From NCBI GenBank assembly GCA_963724015.1, contig CAVRTM010000012.1:342905-406904 (forward strand): a stretch of 64,000 nt of DNA, in the 5' to 3' direction. Each line of letters starts with the position of its first letter. Within the stretch, counting starts at the first letter, position 1. The translations under genes were made by a program, and so were the position numbers. This document shows, piece by piece, positions 7,998 to 17,534 of this stretch. The stretch is from CAVRTM01 sp963724015. GTDB lineage: Bacteria > Actinomycetota > Actinomycetes > Actinomycetales > Dermatophilaceae. The notes beneath the pieces are model-generated. The model was not told the DNA's origin and did not search any database. It worked only from the letters and a program-made list of their open reading frames with translations.

Positions 7998-8464
7998 TCA
8001 GCCGGCGAGTGGGTGCTCGAGCTGGCAGGAGGTGATTTCGTGATCGGCGGACAGCGGCACCTGCGGCCGCGCCGATCGCGAGGACCGGCCCACCGGTGGT
8101 GAGCCGCAGGGAGTCCACGACGCCGTGCAGCGTCTGGTCCCCCACGGTGTAGGAGACGCTGCGCCCCACGAGCGCGATGGCGCTGGTGGCCTGCTGCTCG
8201 CTGAGCATCTGGGTGTTCTGGTCGGCGAGCTGCTGCAGCTTCTCGACCATCTGGAACTGCGCCGTCTGGGCCATCATCGCCGTGGTGTCGGCCGGCTTGC
8301 TCGGGTCCTGGTACTTCAGCTGGGCGACGAGCAGCTTCAGGAACGTGTCGCTGCCCATGGCGTCGGTGCCGCTGGGTGCGGTCGCCCCGCTGCCGGACGA
8401 GCCGGCCAGCGCCTGGGTGACGGTCATGCTCGGCTGCGCCGGTGGCGCCGATCGGGTCAGTCAT
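7998..8464 (-). CDS. flgD: Hook cap / hook assembly protein FlgD (frame interrupted)
   Basis: Scaffold needed to polymerise FlgE. The conserved FlgD core is clear: DTFLKLLVAQLKYQDPSKPA, then MMAQTAQFQMVEKLQQL. Start ATG 8464 has GAGGAG ten bases upstream but is one frame off the core, which begins at about 8430. A second shift at about 8072 restores a C-terminus ending near QVPLSADHEITSCQLEHP with stop at 7998. Both shifts fit single extra bases. The corrected protein is about 155 residues, a short FlgD lacking the Ig/tudor insert seen in E. coli. Upstream of flgE by about 35 bases. Confidence 0.85.
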
Positions 8465-8474
8465 CGTCTGCTCC

Positions 8475-9856
8475 TCACATTCTCAGGTCGAGCGCGGTGG
8501 ATCCGGCGGGGGTGGGAACGAGCGGGCCGGTCCCCGCGAGCAGGGCCCCGGTCGCGGCGACGCGGACGGCGAACGGCTGCGGGCGGCGTGCCGTCGCGCT
8601 GCCGGGGATCGGCCCCGCCGGAGCCGACCTCCATCGAGCCGGTCCGCAGGCCCTGGTCCTCGAGCTGGCGGCGCAGGTCCGACAGGCCGTCGCGCAGGGC
8701 GTCCTGCGCGGCCGGGTCGGGGCTGTGCAGCTGGACCGAGATCTCGCCGTGGCGCACGTCGACGGTGACCTGCACGGCTCCGAGGTCGTGCGGGTGCAGC
8801 TGCAGCTGGACGGCGTAGCTCCCGTCGTCCCCCCGCAGCAGCGGGCCGACTGCGGCGAACACCTGGCTGCTGCACCGGGACGGGCAGCGCCGCGGCGTGC
8901 GCGGTGCCGGTGCGGATGCCGGCGCACCGGCAGGAGCCGGGACGACGGTCGTCGGTGCCACCTGCCCCGGGTGCACCGTGGCGGCCGGCGACGGACGGGC
9001 CGGCTGCCGCCGCGGTCCGCGCCGGCGGCGACCGAGAGCGCCGGTGCCGTGGTGTCCGCGTCGGTGAGGACGCCGGCGCGGCGTGCTTCCCGCGGCCTGG
9101 TCCGGCACCTGCGGCGTCGCGGTCGGCGTCGTTCGCGATCTGGCCGGTTCGCCACATCGTTCGCGGCGTCGTGGTGTCCCGGAACGGTTGCGCCGTCGCG
9201 GTTCGCCTTCCCGGAGCCCGCGGCCTGGGGTTCGTGGCCGGGGCTCCCGGCCTTCGGTCGCACCGCTGGACGTCGTCGGCGACGGCGTCGGGCCTCGGGC
9301 TCGCGGCCGGTTCGCGGCCGTGGGGTTCACGACGGGTCACCGTGGCGTCGGCGGGCTCCGGCCGTGGCGACGGCGCGTCACGGTGCTGGGTCACGGACGT
9401 CGGGCTCGCGGCGAGGGCTGCGTCCTCGGGCTGGCGCCGTCGGGGCCGGCCGTGCCGGTCGGCGGGTCGGGCACCGTCGCTGCCGGAGCCTGCTGGCCGC
9501 CCATCGCCGCTGTCGTCGGCGTCCGGCACGACGGCCGGCTCGGCGCCGCCACCGGGCCGTGACCTGCCGCTGGTGGAACGACCGGCGCGCCGCCGCCACG
9601 AGGGCACCGGCGAGCTCCGGCGGTGGCTCGGCGGGTCGTCCTGGCGGGTCGGTCGGTCCTGCGCTCCACGCTTCGCGGTTGCCGGCCCGGCCGGGTGGCC
9701 CTGCCGCTCCGCGGGCGTGTGGCTGGCCAGCACCGCACCGAAGGAACCCTGCTCGCGTCCCCTGGCGGCGTCCTGCACGCCGGTGCGGACGTCGCGTCGA
9801 CACCCGCGGGTGTGGGCGCAGCGGTGCGGCGGCGGAATGGCGGTGGCCGCGCTCAT
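8475..9856 (-). CDS. fliK: Flagellar hook-length control protein FliK (frame interrupted)
   Basis: Secreted ruler that sets hook length and switches export specificity. The C-terminal domain is recognisable: YAVQLQLHPHDLGAVQVTVD, VRHGEISVQLHSPDPAAQDA, then LSDLRRQLEDQGLRTGSMEV. The long N-terminal half is Pro/Arg/Ala-rich low-complexity sequence, normal for FliK. ATG 9856 overlaps the hydrolase stop (ATGA). Start frame, domain frame (around 8620-9330) and the final frame ending LVPTPAGSTALDLRM differ stepwise by one base, so at least two extra bases are inferred. Length corrected about 460 residues. Confidence 0.82.
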
Positions 9857-11007
9857 GCGGCAGCTCCCGTCATGGCGGCCTGGACCTTGGTCACGTAGGC
9901 CTGGGTCTCGGCGTACGGCGGCACCCCGTTGTAGCGGTTGACCGCCCCGGGACCGGCGTTGTACGCCGCGAGCGCCAGGGGGACCGAGCCGTAGGTGCGC
10001 AGGTGGCTCGCCAGCAGGCGCGCCGCGCCGTCGACCGCCTGCGCCGGGTCCATCGGGTCGACCCCGAGCCCGCGTGCCGTCGACGGCATGAGCTGCATCA
10101 GGCCCCGCGCGCCCGGCGCCGCTGACGGCGGAGCGGTTGAACCCGCTCTCCACCTTGGCCACGGCGGCCAGCAGGCGCCGGCGAGACGCCGTACCGGCGA
10201 CCGGCCTGCTCGAACAGGCTGCGGTACGCCGCGGGGGCGGCGGCGAGCGCCGGGGACGACGACGCCGCCGCCGCCATGCCGGCCGGCACACGCGGCGGCG
10301 CCGGCGACCGCGGTGCGGGTCCACCGGGGCGCTGTCCGGAAGGACCCGCCGGATCGTGCTCGGCGTGCGGTAGACGTCCTGCACCTTGACCACGTCGCCG
10401 GTCTTGGGCGCCACGATCATCTTGTGGTCGCCGATGTAGATGCCGATGTGGTCGGCCGGCGTCCCGAAGCAGAGCAGGTCGCCGGGCCGGGCCTGCGCCA
10501 GGCCGGGCACGGCCTGCCCGACGTGGGCCTGGTCCTGGCTCACCCGCGGCAGGTCGATGCCGAGGTCGGCGTAGACCCGCTGCACCAGCCCGGAGCAGTC
10601 CAGGCCCTTGGCCGGGTCGGTGCCACCCCAGACGTAGGGGATGCCGAGGTACTTGCGGGCGTCGGCCACGACCTGGTCGCCGGTGACGACTGGCGGGCTG
10701 CCCTGCGGCTGTCGGCGCGTCAGCGGAGGGACGCGGCGCGTGGACGGCGCGGGTCGCCGGTCGTCGCGGCACTCTCCTGCCAGCCGGGCGAGCGCCGCCG
10801 CGAAGTCACCGGCGCCCGGCCGGCTGGCCGCTGCGCCCCCCGCGGTGACGCCGGCTGCGGCACCACCGCCGGCGCTGCGACTGACCGTGCTGGTGCCGGC
10901 CGTGCCGCGGGTGGACACGGCGTCGCGAGCGGCGCCGACACGAAACGTCCCTGGATCTCGGCGATGCGGGCCTGCACCGCGGCGGGCCCGAAGGTCTCGA
11001 CGCTCAC
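9853..11007 (-). CDS. Bifunctional NlpC/P60 endopeptidase - SLT lytic transglycosylase (frame interrupted)
   Basis: Predicted cell-wall hydrolase for rod or hook passage, playing the FlgJ role. GTG 11007 begins VSVETFGPAAVQARIAEIQG; GGGGAGGA lies just upstream and the GTG overlaps the fliJ stop. An NlpC/P60 domain follows, with YLGIPYVWGG, catalytic Cys in GLDCSGLVQRV and His in ADHIGIYIGDHKMIVAP. Then an SLT domain: LLAAVAKVESGFNRSAVS with catalytic Glu, LMQLMPSTARGLG and ALAAYNAGPGAVNRYNGVPP. About six one-base frame steps are needed; they sum to a multiple of three, so start and stop are again in phase. Two opposite-bond hydrolases in one polypeptide inside the flagellar operon is notable. 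Confidence 0.83.
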
Positions 11008-11476
11008 GCGGTCCTCCCCTGCCGTGGCGGTCCGCCCGGAGGCCGACTCCTCCGCGGTGCGCTGGTCGGCGGCGAGCCGGGCCAGCCGGTCCGCCTCGCG
11101 GCCCCGCTCATCGAGCCGCTCCAGCGCGGCCAGTCGCATCGCGGCAGCGCTCCAGGCCGTCCGGGCCACGTCGCTGGCCGACTGCGCCTGCGTCACCCCG
11201 GCGCCGGCGACGCGCACCGTCCCGGCCAGCGCCTCGTGCCGGCGCCGCGTGCCCAGGAAGTCGCGGCAGCGCGCGTCGGGTACGACGCCCACCGCGTCCG
11301 TGTCGTGAGGGGCGGCACCGGTCGGCGGCGACGGCGTACTCCCGAGAGGCCTGCTCGAGCACGCCGCGCGCGGCCCGCTCGGCGTGTGCGGCTGCCGCGA
11401 GGCGGCCGCGGCCGGTCTCCTCCTCGATGCGGCGGACCCGCAGCAGCGTGTCCAGGCGCGACGTACGGGCGCTCAT
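11004..11476 (-). CDS. fliJ: Flagellar export protein FliJ (frame interrupted)
   Basis: Coiled-coil stalk of the export ATPase that escorts chaperones. N-terminus MSARTSRLDTLLRVRRIEEE is followed by a long Ala/Arg/Glu helix (GRLAAAAHAERAARGVLEQA). The helical pattern resumes in another frame after about 11317 (ARTAWSAAAMRLAALERLDE). A second step is needed to reach the TGA at 11004, which overlaps the GTG of the next gene. ATG 11476 overlaps the fliI stop (ATGA). Sequence is weakly conserved in this family, so the call leans on helix content and position between fliI and the wall hydrolase. Confidence 0.78.
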
Positions 11477-12807
11477 GCCGACACCGCCAGGGCGTGCAGC
11501 GCGCTCCAGCTGACCGAGGGGTCGGCGACGTCGTCGATCCCCTGCCGCAGGAACGCGTCGATCGCCTCGGACGAGGCCAGGGCGCGGTCCACGAGCGGGT
11601 TCGACCCGGGCACGTACGCGCCGATCTCGACCAGGTCCTTCGCGTCGCGCCGGGCGGCGAGCAGCTGGCGCAGGACGGTGGCGTCGGCCCGCTGCTCGGG
11701 GCTGGTGATGGCGTTGACGCTGCGGGAGATCGACTCGAGCACGTCGATGCTCGGGAAGTGCCCGGCGGTGGCCAGGCGGCGGTCGAGCACGACGTGGCCG
11801 TCCAGGATCGACCGCGCCGCGTCGGCGATCGGGTCGTTCATGTCATCGCCCTCGACCAGCACCGTGTAGAGGCCGGTGATGCTGCCCCGGGCGGCGGTGC
11901 CGGCCCGCTCGAGCAGCTGCGGCAGCAGCCCGAAGACCGACGGCGGGTAGCCGCGGGTGGCCGGCGGCTCGCCGGCGGCCAGACCGACCTCGCGCTGGGC
12001 CATGGCGACGCGGGTGACGCTGTCCATGCACAGCAGGACGTCCTCCCCCTGGTCGCGGAACCACTCGGCGATCCGGGTCGCGGTGAACGCCGCGCGCAGG
12101 CGCACCAGCGCGGGCTCGTCGGAGGTCGCGACGACCACGACGGAGCGCGCCAGGCCCTCGGGCCCGAGGTCGCGCTCGACGAACTCGCGGACCTCCCGGC
12201 CGCGCTCACCCACCAGCGCGAGGACGCAGATCGGCGCGTCGGTGCCGCGGATGATCATCGACAGCGTGCTCGACTTGCCGACGCCCGAGCCGGCGAAGAT
12301 GCCGATCCGCTGGCCGCGTCCGCACGGCACCAGCGTGTCGAGGGCCCGCACTCCCAGGCCCATCTGCGTGTCGATCCGGGCCCTGCTCATGGCGACCGGG
12401 GGGATGCCGTCCACGCCGGTCGGTACGACGTCGCGCAGCGCCGGGCCGCCGTCCATGGGGCGGCCCAGGGCGTCGACGACCCGCCCGAGCAGGCCGGGCC
12501 CGATCGGCACCATGAGGGGGCCGCCGGTGGCGACCACCCGGTTGCCCCGCCGTACGCCGCGCAGGTCCGAGACGGGCATGCACGTGGCCACCTCGTCGTG
12601 CAGGGCGACCACCTCGGCCAGGATCGGCCCGGTGTCGCCGTCGAGCTGGACGGCCTCGCCCACGCCGAGGTCCAGCCCGGCGACGTCGACGCTGAGGCCC
12701 ACGGCACGGGTCACCCGCCCGGCGACGGTGGGGGCCGCGGCGTGCAGCAGCCGGTCGAGCGTGCCGGTGGCGGGAGGCACGGCAGCCTCCGTGAGGGAGG
12801 TGGTCAT
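11473..12807 (-). CDS. fliI: Flagellum-specific ATP synthase FliI
   Basis: Hexameric ATPase that energises flagellar protein export. 444 residues, full length. N-terminal beta-barrel (about 20-95), then the F1-beta-like nucleotide domain. Walker A is FAGSGVGKSS, Walker B VLLCMDSVTRVAMAQREVGL with the following RGYPPSVF, and GLYTVLVEGDDMNDPIAD is the typical F/V-type ATPase stretch. The ATG at 12807 overlaps the fliH stop by ATGA. The longer in-frame extension (to 13206) runs antiframe through fliH and was rejected. Intact frame throughout. Confidence 0.96.
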   Translation of the reverse strand: MTTSLTEAAVPPATGTLDRLLHAAAPTVAGRVTRAVGLSVDVAGLDLGVGEAVQLDGDTGPILAEVVALHDEVATCMPVSDLRGVRRGNRVVATGGPLMVPIGPGLLGRVVDALGRPMDGGPALRDVVPTGVDGIPPVAMSRARIDTQMGLGVRALDTLVPCGRGQRIGIFAGSGVGKSSTLSMIIRGTDAPICVLALVGERGREVREFVERDLGPEGLARSVVVVATSDEPALVRLRAAFTATRIAEWFRDQGEDVLLCMDSVTRVAMAQREVGLAAGEPPATRGYPPSVFGLLPQLLERAGTAARGSITGLYTVLVEGDDMNDPIADAARSILDGHVVLDRRLATAGHFPSIDVLESISRSVNAITSPEQRADATVLRQLLAARRDAKDLVEIGAYVPGSNPLVDRALASSEAIDAFLRQGIDDVADPSVSWSALHALAVSA

Positions 12808-13523
12808 GAGGCCAGCACCTCGCGCAGGCGCTCGAGCGCAGGACCGAGCCGGGCGTCGACGGTCCGGTCGCCCGCCTCGGCGACGCAACCGCCGGCCTCG
12901 ACCGCCGGGTCGGCGACGAGGACGACGTGCCCGCCCGGCAGCGCGGTCGACAGGTCCGGCAGGGTCGCGGCGTCGTCGGGGTGCACGCGCACGGTGACGG
13001 CAGCCTGTCGCGGCACGAGGGCCAGCGCCCGCAGGACGGCGTCGAGCGCCGGCACGGCGGCCAGCTCGAGGTGTCGGCCGACGAGCGCCTCGGCGATGGC
13101 CACCGCCATCGCCGCGACCTGCCGGTCGATCGCCTGCAGCACCGGGGCCTCGCGCGCGTCGAGGTCGGCGGCGGCACGGTGCAGCTGCTCGAGTGCGGCG
13201 GACCACTGGCGGTCGCGCGTCGCGGCCGCCTCGGCCTCACGCTCCCGGCGCGCCTGCGTCTCCTCGGCGGCGGCGGCGAGGGCCTCGCGCACCCCGGCGT
13301 CGTACCCGTCGCGGTGGCCCTGCTGCCAGCCGGCGTCGGCGGCGCGGCGCTCGGCCTCGGCGACCACGGCCTCCAGTGCCGGGTCGACCAGGCGCGGGTC
13401 GGGGCTGAACCGGCCCACGAACGGGCTCGTGCGCAGGTCCGCGGAGATCCGCGCCGGGCGCGCGGTGCCGGTCGAGGCACCGCGCAGCACCGTGCTGCGC
13501 TGCAGCTCAGAGGACGAAGTCAT
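12804..13523 (-). CDS. fliH: Flagellar assembly protein FliH
   Basis: Regulator/stator of FliI. 239 residues. Features: an Arg/Pro-rich N-terminus with PFVGRFSPDPRLVD, a helix with the FliH glycine pattern AGWQQGHRDGYDAGVREAL (three glycines spaced as in the GxxxG-type segment), a long charged coiled coil, and a C-terminal domain like the V-type ATPase E subunit (IDRQVAAMAVAIAEALVGRH, VRVHPDDAATL). ATG 13523 overlaps the 3' end of fliG by 17 bases; stop overlaps fliI. Confidence 0.88.
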   Translation of the reverse strand: MTSSSELQRSTVLRGASTGTARPARISADLRTSPFVGRFSPDPRLVDPALEAVVAEAERRAADAGWQQGHRDGYDAGVREALAAAAEETQARREREAEAAATRDRQWSAALEQLHRAAADLDAREAPVLQAIDRQVAAMAVAIAEALVGRHLELAAVPALDAVLRALALVPRQAAVTVRVHPDDAATLPDLSTALPGGHVVLVADPAVEAGGCVAEAGDRTVDARLGPALERLREVLAS

Positions 13524-14524
13524 CGCCGGCTCCCCTGGAGACGACGATGTCGCCGGACTCCTCGAGCGCGCGGACCTGGCGGATGATCGCCGCCTGCGCC
13601 TCCTCGACCTGCTTGACCCGCACCGGGCCGAGCACGTCCATGTCCTCGACGAGCGCGACACCGGCCCGCTCGGACATGTTCGCGACGAACTTCTCGCGCA
13701 CGTCCTCCTTGACGCCCTTGAGGGCGACCGCCAGGTCCTTGGTGTCGATGGACCGCAGCAGCACCTGCACCGCGCGGTCCTCGAGCTGGCGGATGTCCTC
13801 GAACATGAACATGCGCGCCCGCACCTCCTCGGCCAGCTCGCTGCTGCGCTGCTCGAGCCCCTCCAGGATGAGCCGCTCGGTGCTGCGGTCGCTGTGGTTG
13901 ATGATGTCGACCAGGGGCTGCAGGCCGCCGACCGGCGCGGACTCGTTCGGCTGCAGCACCGTGGACAGGCGCCGCTGCAGGTGGGACTCGACCTGCTTGA
14001 CGATGTCGGGCGAGGTCCGGTCCATGACGGCGAGGCGGTGGGCGATGTCGGCCTGGACCGGCTCGGGCAGGCCGCTGAGGACCACCGCGGCCTGCTTGGC
14101 CTCCATGTGCGCGAGGACGAGGGTGATGGTCTGCGGGTGCTCGTCCTGCAGGAACGACAGCACCATCTGCGGCTCGACCCGGCGCAGGAACTGGAACGGC
14201 ATCTCGACGAGCACGGCCTTGAGGCGGGCCAGCACCTCCCGCGCCTTGTCCGGGCCGAGGGTGGCGACGAGCACCTCCTCGGCGTACGCGAGGCCGCCCT
14301 GGGCGTAGTAGTGGCGCGCGGCGGCGAGCTCCTGGAACTCGAGGAGGACCGAGCTCGGCCACGTCGGCGTCGATCTCCTCCAGCCGGGCGATCTCGGCGG
14401 TGAGGACCTCGACCTCGGGCTCGCGCAGGGACTTCAGCACCTGGGCCGAGTGGTCCTTGCCGAGCTGGACGAGCAGGACCGCGGCCTTGCGCAGCCCGGT
14501 CATCTCCTGGACGGTGGTGGTCAT
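13507..14524 (-). CDS. fliG: Flagellar motor switch protein FliG (one frame interruption)
   Basis: Rotor protein that contacts MotA. N-terminal domain MTTTVQEMTGLRKAAVLLVQ and LREPEVEVLTAEIARLEEID in the start frame. After about 14353 homology continues one base over with EFQELAAARHYYAQGG and VATLGPDKAREVLARLKAVL. Middle domain has FLQDEHPQTITLVLAHMEAK (EHPQ motif). C-terminal torque helix is ALKGVKEDVREKFVANMSER. Ends GAGDDFVL. About 338 residues after correction, normal length. The ATG at 14524 is four bases from the fliF stop. One extra base at about 14353 explains everything. Confidence 0.93.
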
Positions 14525-14526
14525 GG

Positions 14527-16143
14527 TCAGGGCCTCCGGTCCACGAGCCAGCCGCGGAGCAGGCGGGCGACCTCGTCCGGCTGCTGCTCGATGAGCTGGC
14601 CGATCTCGTTGCGCGCCTGCAGGTTCGACGCGACGAGCGCGTTGGCCGGCGCCGGCGGCAGCGCGGGTGCGCGTGCTGGCCGACGTCACCGCCATGGCGA
14701 GCGGTGCCCCCTCGAGGGCGGCGGGCTCGTCGCGGTAGACGGGGAGCTCACCGAGGTCGACGGGGGTGCGCTCCTCCTTGCGGCTGCGCCTGACCGCGAG
14801 GAAGAGGGCGAGCGCGATGAGGACGATCAGCCCACCGGTCTTGGCCATGTTGAACAGGTCGGCGCGCTGCTTGTCGGCGGCGGCGGCGTCCAGCTCCTTC
14901 TTGGCGGCGGCCGCGGCCTGGGTGTCGAACGCCAGCTTGCTGACGGTCACGACGTCGCCGCGCTTGGGGTCGAGGCCGGCGGCCGCGGTGACCAGCTTGG
15001 TGACCTCGGCGTCGTTGACGCTGCCGGCCACCAGCTGGTCCAGGACCACCGCGACGGTCATCCTGCTGACCTGGCCCGGGGCCTTGGTCGTCGAGGTCTT
15101 GAGCGTGCCCACGGCGTTGGTGCGGTTGTCGGACTGCTTGATGTAGGAGTTGTTCCCGCTGTTCGCGGTGCCGCTCGGCACGGCGTTGTTGTCCGGGCCG
15201 AGCACTCCGCCGACCGGGGTGCCCGCGCCCTTGTAGGTCTCCTTGGTGACGGAGTCGGTCAGCGGCGGGTTCTTCTTGTCCGCGATGTACTCCTCGCGGT
15301 CGACCTTGGTCTGGTCGAAGTTGAGCGAGGCGTCCACCCGGACGACGGCGTGCCCGGGCCCGACGAGCTTGTCGAGCATGCTCTGCACGCTGGTCGTGGT
15401 GTCGTCCTCGCACCGACTGCGCCTGCTGGGCCTGGGCGTCGTTCATCGCCGAGACGCCGCTGCCGCCGCCGGCGTTCAGGACCCGGCCGGAGCTGTCGGC
15501 GACCGTGACCTGGTCGGCGGTGAGCTTGGGCACCGAGGAGGACACCAGGTGCACGATCGCCTCGACCTGGGCCGGCTTGAGCGGTGAGGTCGGGCTGGTC
15601 TGCACCAGCACGGACGCGGTGGGCACGGAGGCGTTCTCGGTGAAGACGTCCTGCTGCGGGCACAGCCAGGTGCACGACGGCGGTCTGCACGCCGTCGATC
15701 GCCTCGATCGTCTTGCGCAGCTCGCCCTCGAGGGCGCGCTGGTAGGTCACCTGCTGCTGGAAGTCGGAGCTGGTCATGCTCTGCTTGTCCAGCAGGGAGT
15801 AGCCGTCCCCACCGCCGTTGCCGGAGGGAAGCCCCTCCCCGGAGAGGGTGATCCGCTGCTGGTAGACGTCGGCCTGCGGGACGAGGATGGTCTGGCCGCC
15901 GTCCGCGAGCTGGTAGGGCTCCTTGGCCTCGACCAGCTTGGCCGTGACCGCGGCCGCGTCCGTGGAGGACAGGCCGCTGAACAGCGGGGCGTACGTCGGC
16001 TTGGAGGCCCAGGACACGAACAGGCCCGCGCCGACCAGGGCAGCGACGACCGCGATCGCGGTCATCGCCTTCTGGCCGCCGGTGAAGCCGGAGAACAGCG
16101 AGCGCACCTTGTCCAGGAGCGCGGCCGGGTTGAAGCCCTTCAC
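14527..16143 (-). CDS. fliF: Flagellar MS-ring protein FliF (frame interrupted)
   Basis: Membrane ring on which rod and C-ring assemble. Start GTG 16143 (MKGFNPAALLDKVRSLFSGF), first membrane helix (AMTAIAVVAALVGAGLFVSW), then the ring-building domains with YAPLFSGLSSTDAAAVTAKL and VYQQRITLSGEGLPSGNGGG. Later pieces MPTASVLVQTSPTSPLKPAQ and PGHAVVRVDASLNFDQTKVD lie in successive frames, then the second membrane helix (GGLIVLIALALFLAVRRSRK) and the FliG-binding end IGQLIEQQPDEVARLLRGWL. Three one-base steps at about 15650, 15405 and 14685 total three, so length stays a multiple of three (538 codons plus stop). GTG overlaps fliE stop. Confidence 0.92.
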
Positions 16144-16484
16144 ATCTGCATCCGCATGATCTCGGTGAACGCCTCGACGGCCTTGTTGCGGACGGCGACG
16201 GTCAGCTGGGTGGCGACCGACGCCTCGTTGGCGGCGATCATGTAGTCGTGGACGTCGGTGAGGTCACCCGTCGTGGCCTTGACGGCCAGGTTGTCGCTGG
16301 TGGCCTGCGCGGACTGCAGCTTCTCCAGCCCGGAGGCGACCATGCTGCCGAAGTCGGGCTTGGCGGCTCCTGCCGCGCCGGCGGTGCCGGCTGCGCCAGC
16401 GGTGCCGGCCGCGGGCTGGATCGTCGGGATGCTCTGCAGCGGAAGGGAGCTGAACGAGGAGATCGGGGCGATGCTCATGGTCAC
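16140..16484 (-). CDS. fliE: Flagellar hook-basal body protein FliE
   Basis: Small rod-base protein joining the MS ring to the rod. 114 residues from GTG 16484 (overlapping the flgC stop) or 112 from ATG 16478. Ala/Gly-rich N-terminus, then the FliE core FGSMVASGLEKLQSAQATSD and DYMIAANEASVATQLTVAVR with the C-terminal KAVEAFTEIMRMQM. Ends overlapping the fliF GTG. Frame intact. Confidence 0.93.
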   Translation of the reverse strand: MTMSIAPISSFSSLPLQSIPTIQPAAGTAGAAGTAGAAGAAKPDFGSMVASGLEKLQSAQATSDNLAVKATTGDLTDVHDYMIAANEASVATQLTVAVRNKAVEAFTEIMRMQM

Positions 16485-16879
16485 TTGCCCAGCTCGAGCG
16501 CGCGCTGGTAGGCGTCCTGCGCCCGCTCGACCACCGCGAGGTTGGCCTGGTATCCGCGCTGGGCGATGATCAGCTGTCCCATCTGGTCGGCGAGGTCGAT
16601 GTCGGGCACGCGCACGTTGCCGTCCTTGTCGGCCAGGGGGTGGTCGGGCTGGTGGACGACCCGGCCTTTGGCGTCACCGAGCTCGATGCCCGAGACCTGC
16701 ACCCCGCCGGCGTTCCCGTAGTCGGCGGCCTGCGCCACGACATACCGGGCCTGGAAGGCCTTGTCGCTGGTGCTGCGGACGTCGTTGATGTTGGCGATGT
16801 TGTCCGACACCGCGTCCAGCCACTTGCGGTAGACGACCAGGCCGGAGCCGGCCGCGTCGAAGGTGCCGAAGGTGCTCAT
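16481..16879 (-). CDS. flgC: Flagellar proximal rod protein FlgC
   Basis: Rod subunit, 132 residues from ATG 16879 (MSTFGTFDAAGSGLVVYRKW). Conserved rod signature VSDNIANINDVRSTSDKAFQ at the N-terminus and QMGQLIIAQRGYQANLAVVE at the C-terminus; DPDHP-type element appears as VHQPDHPLADKDGNV. In the raw sequence it is fused in frame to flgB because of one extra base before the flgB stop; the TGATG overlap of the two genes is restored when that base is removed. Confidence 0.93.
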   Translation of the reverse strand: MSTFGTFDAAGSGLVVYRKWLDAVSDNIANINDVRSTSDKAFQARYVVAQAADYGNAGGVQVSGIELGDAKGRVVHQPDHPLADKDGNVRVPDIDLADQMGQLIIAQRGYQANLAVVERAQDAYQRALELGK

Positions 16880-17239
16880 CAGGGCTGGCCCCCGATCGCG
16901 ATCCGCAGCTGGTGAGAACTTCGCGCTCATCGCCTGCACCGCGAGGCCGTAGGTCAGGTTCGTCTCCGAGCCGGCGAGCGTCTCCTCGTCGAGGTTGACG
17001 TTGTTGCCGTTGGTGTTCGTCGGCTCGAGCGAGCGCGCGGTGGTCGGCGCGGCCGAGAACGGGTCGCTGCCGTCGGCCATCGAGCTGCGCAGGGTGTCCT
17101 CGAAGTTGACCTTGCCGGCGAGGAAGCCCGGGGTCTCGATGTTCGCGGTGTTGTCCGCGATCGTGCGCTGACGCAGCGCCAGGCCAGAGAGCGCGTAGTG
17201 CAGTGCGCTCATGGTGGCGTCGCCGACCGGCTCCGGCAT
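16879..17239 (-). CDS. flgB: Flagellar proximal rod protein FlgB (one frame interruption)
   Basis: First gene of the basal-body operon. ATG 17239 with GAGGA nine bases upstream begins MPEPVGDATMSALHYALSGL, then the rod signature RQRTIADNTANIETPGFLAG. The body matches FlgB to AVQAMSAKFS; one extra base at about 16910 then shifts the frame. The alternative frame gives the expected FlgB ending QLRIAIGGQP and a TGA overlapping the flgC ATG. Corrected length about 119 residues, typical. ATG 17212 is possible but has no ribosome site. Confidence 0.92.
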
Positions 17240-17275
17240 GGGGGGTTTCCTCGACTGCTCGAAAGGACTGGGACG

Positions 17276-17298
17276 GCATCCCTGGCGTTCCGGGATGC
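17276..17298 (-). promoter_or_regulatory. Hairpin in flgB 5' leader, GGA in loop
   Basis: GCATCCC (17276-17282) pairs with GGGATGC (17292-17298). On the transcribed (minus) strand the nine-base loop starts GGA. It lies between the predicted flgB transcription start (about 17350) and the flgB ATG. A GGA in a loop is the core of a CsrA site, but a single example is weak evidence. Confidence 0.4.
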
Positions 17299-17356
17299 TT
17301 CGAGGTGGTGCGCCGCCAGTCCGTGGCAGTGGGTGGTCATCCTGACCGCCCTCCTC

Positions 17357-17382
17357 ATCGGCGGGGCCGGCCCTGACCTGAG
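17357..17382 (-). promoter_or_regulatory. Predicted FliA-type promoter of the flgB operon
   Basis: Minus-strand CTCA (17382-17379), 16 bases, GCCGAT (17362-17357), about 118 bases before the flgB ATG. Spacer begins GGTC, as in the fliM site. The 17383-17502 stretch holds only a small inverted repeat (CGCCGT-ACG-ACGGCG at 17405-17419) and no gene. Confidence 0.65.
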
Positions 17383-17502
17383 GGATCCGCGCGTCCGGTT
17401 CCGACGCCGTACGACGGCGCGCCGGGAGCCGCAGGCCGCCGCCGCATGGCGCGCCGGCACGGCGCGCGCGCAGAGCAGCGTCAGGCGCCAGCAGCGCGGG
17501 TC

Positions 17503-17523
17503 GGCGCCGGCAGCGGCGGCGCC
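17503..17523 (-). terminator. Hairpin after flgL
   Basis: GGCGCCG (17503-17509) and CGGCGCC (17517-17523) form a 7-bp stem with a 7-base loop, 12 bases beyond the flgL stop. No T-run, as usual in such G+C-rich DNA. Confidence 0.5.
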
Positions 17524-17534
17524 CGGCGGGCGCG

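Noticed and set aside
8483..10918. An 811-codon frame spanning fliK and the wall hydrolase
   Set aside because: It is a patchwork of correct and shifted segments; the two genes are separated by an ATGA overlap at 9853-9856.
16481..17239. A single fused FlgB-FlgC protein
   Set aside because: Removing one base at about 16910 gives the expected FlgB C-terminus and a TGATG overlap with the flgC start; fusion is an artefact.
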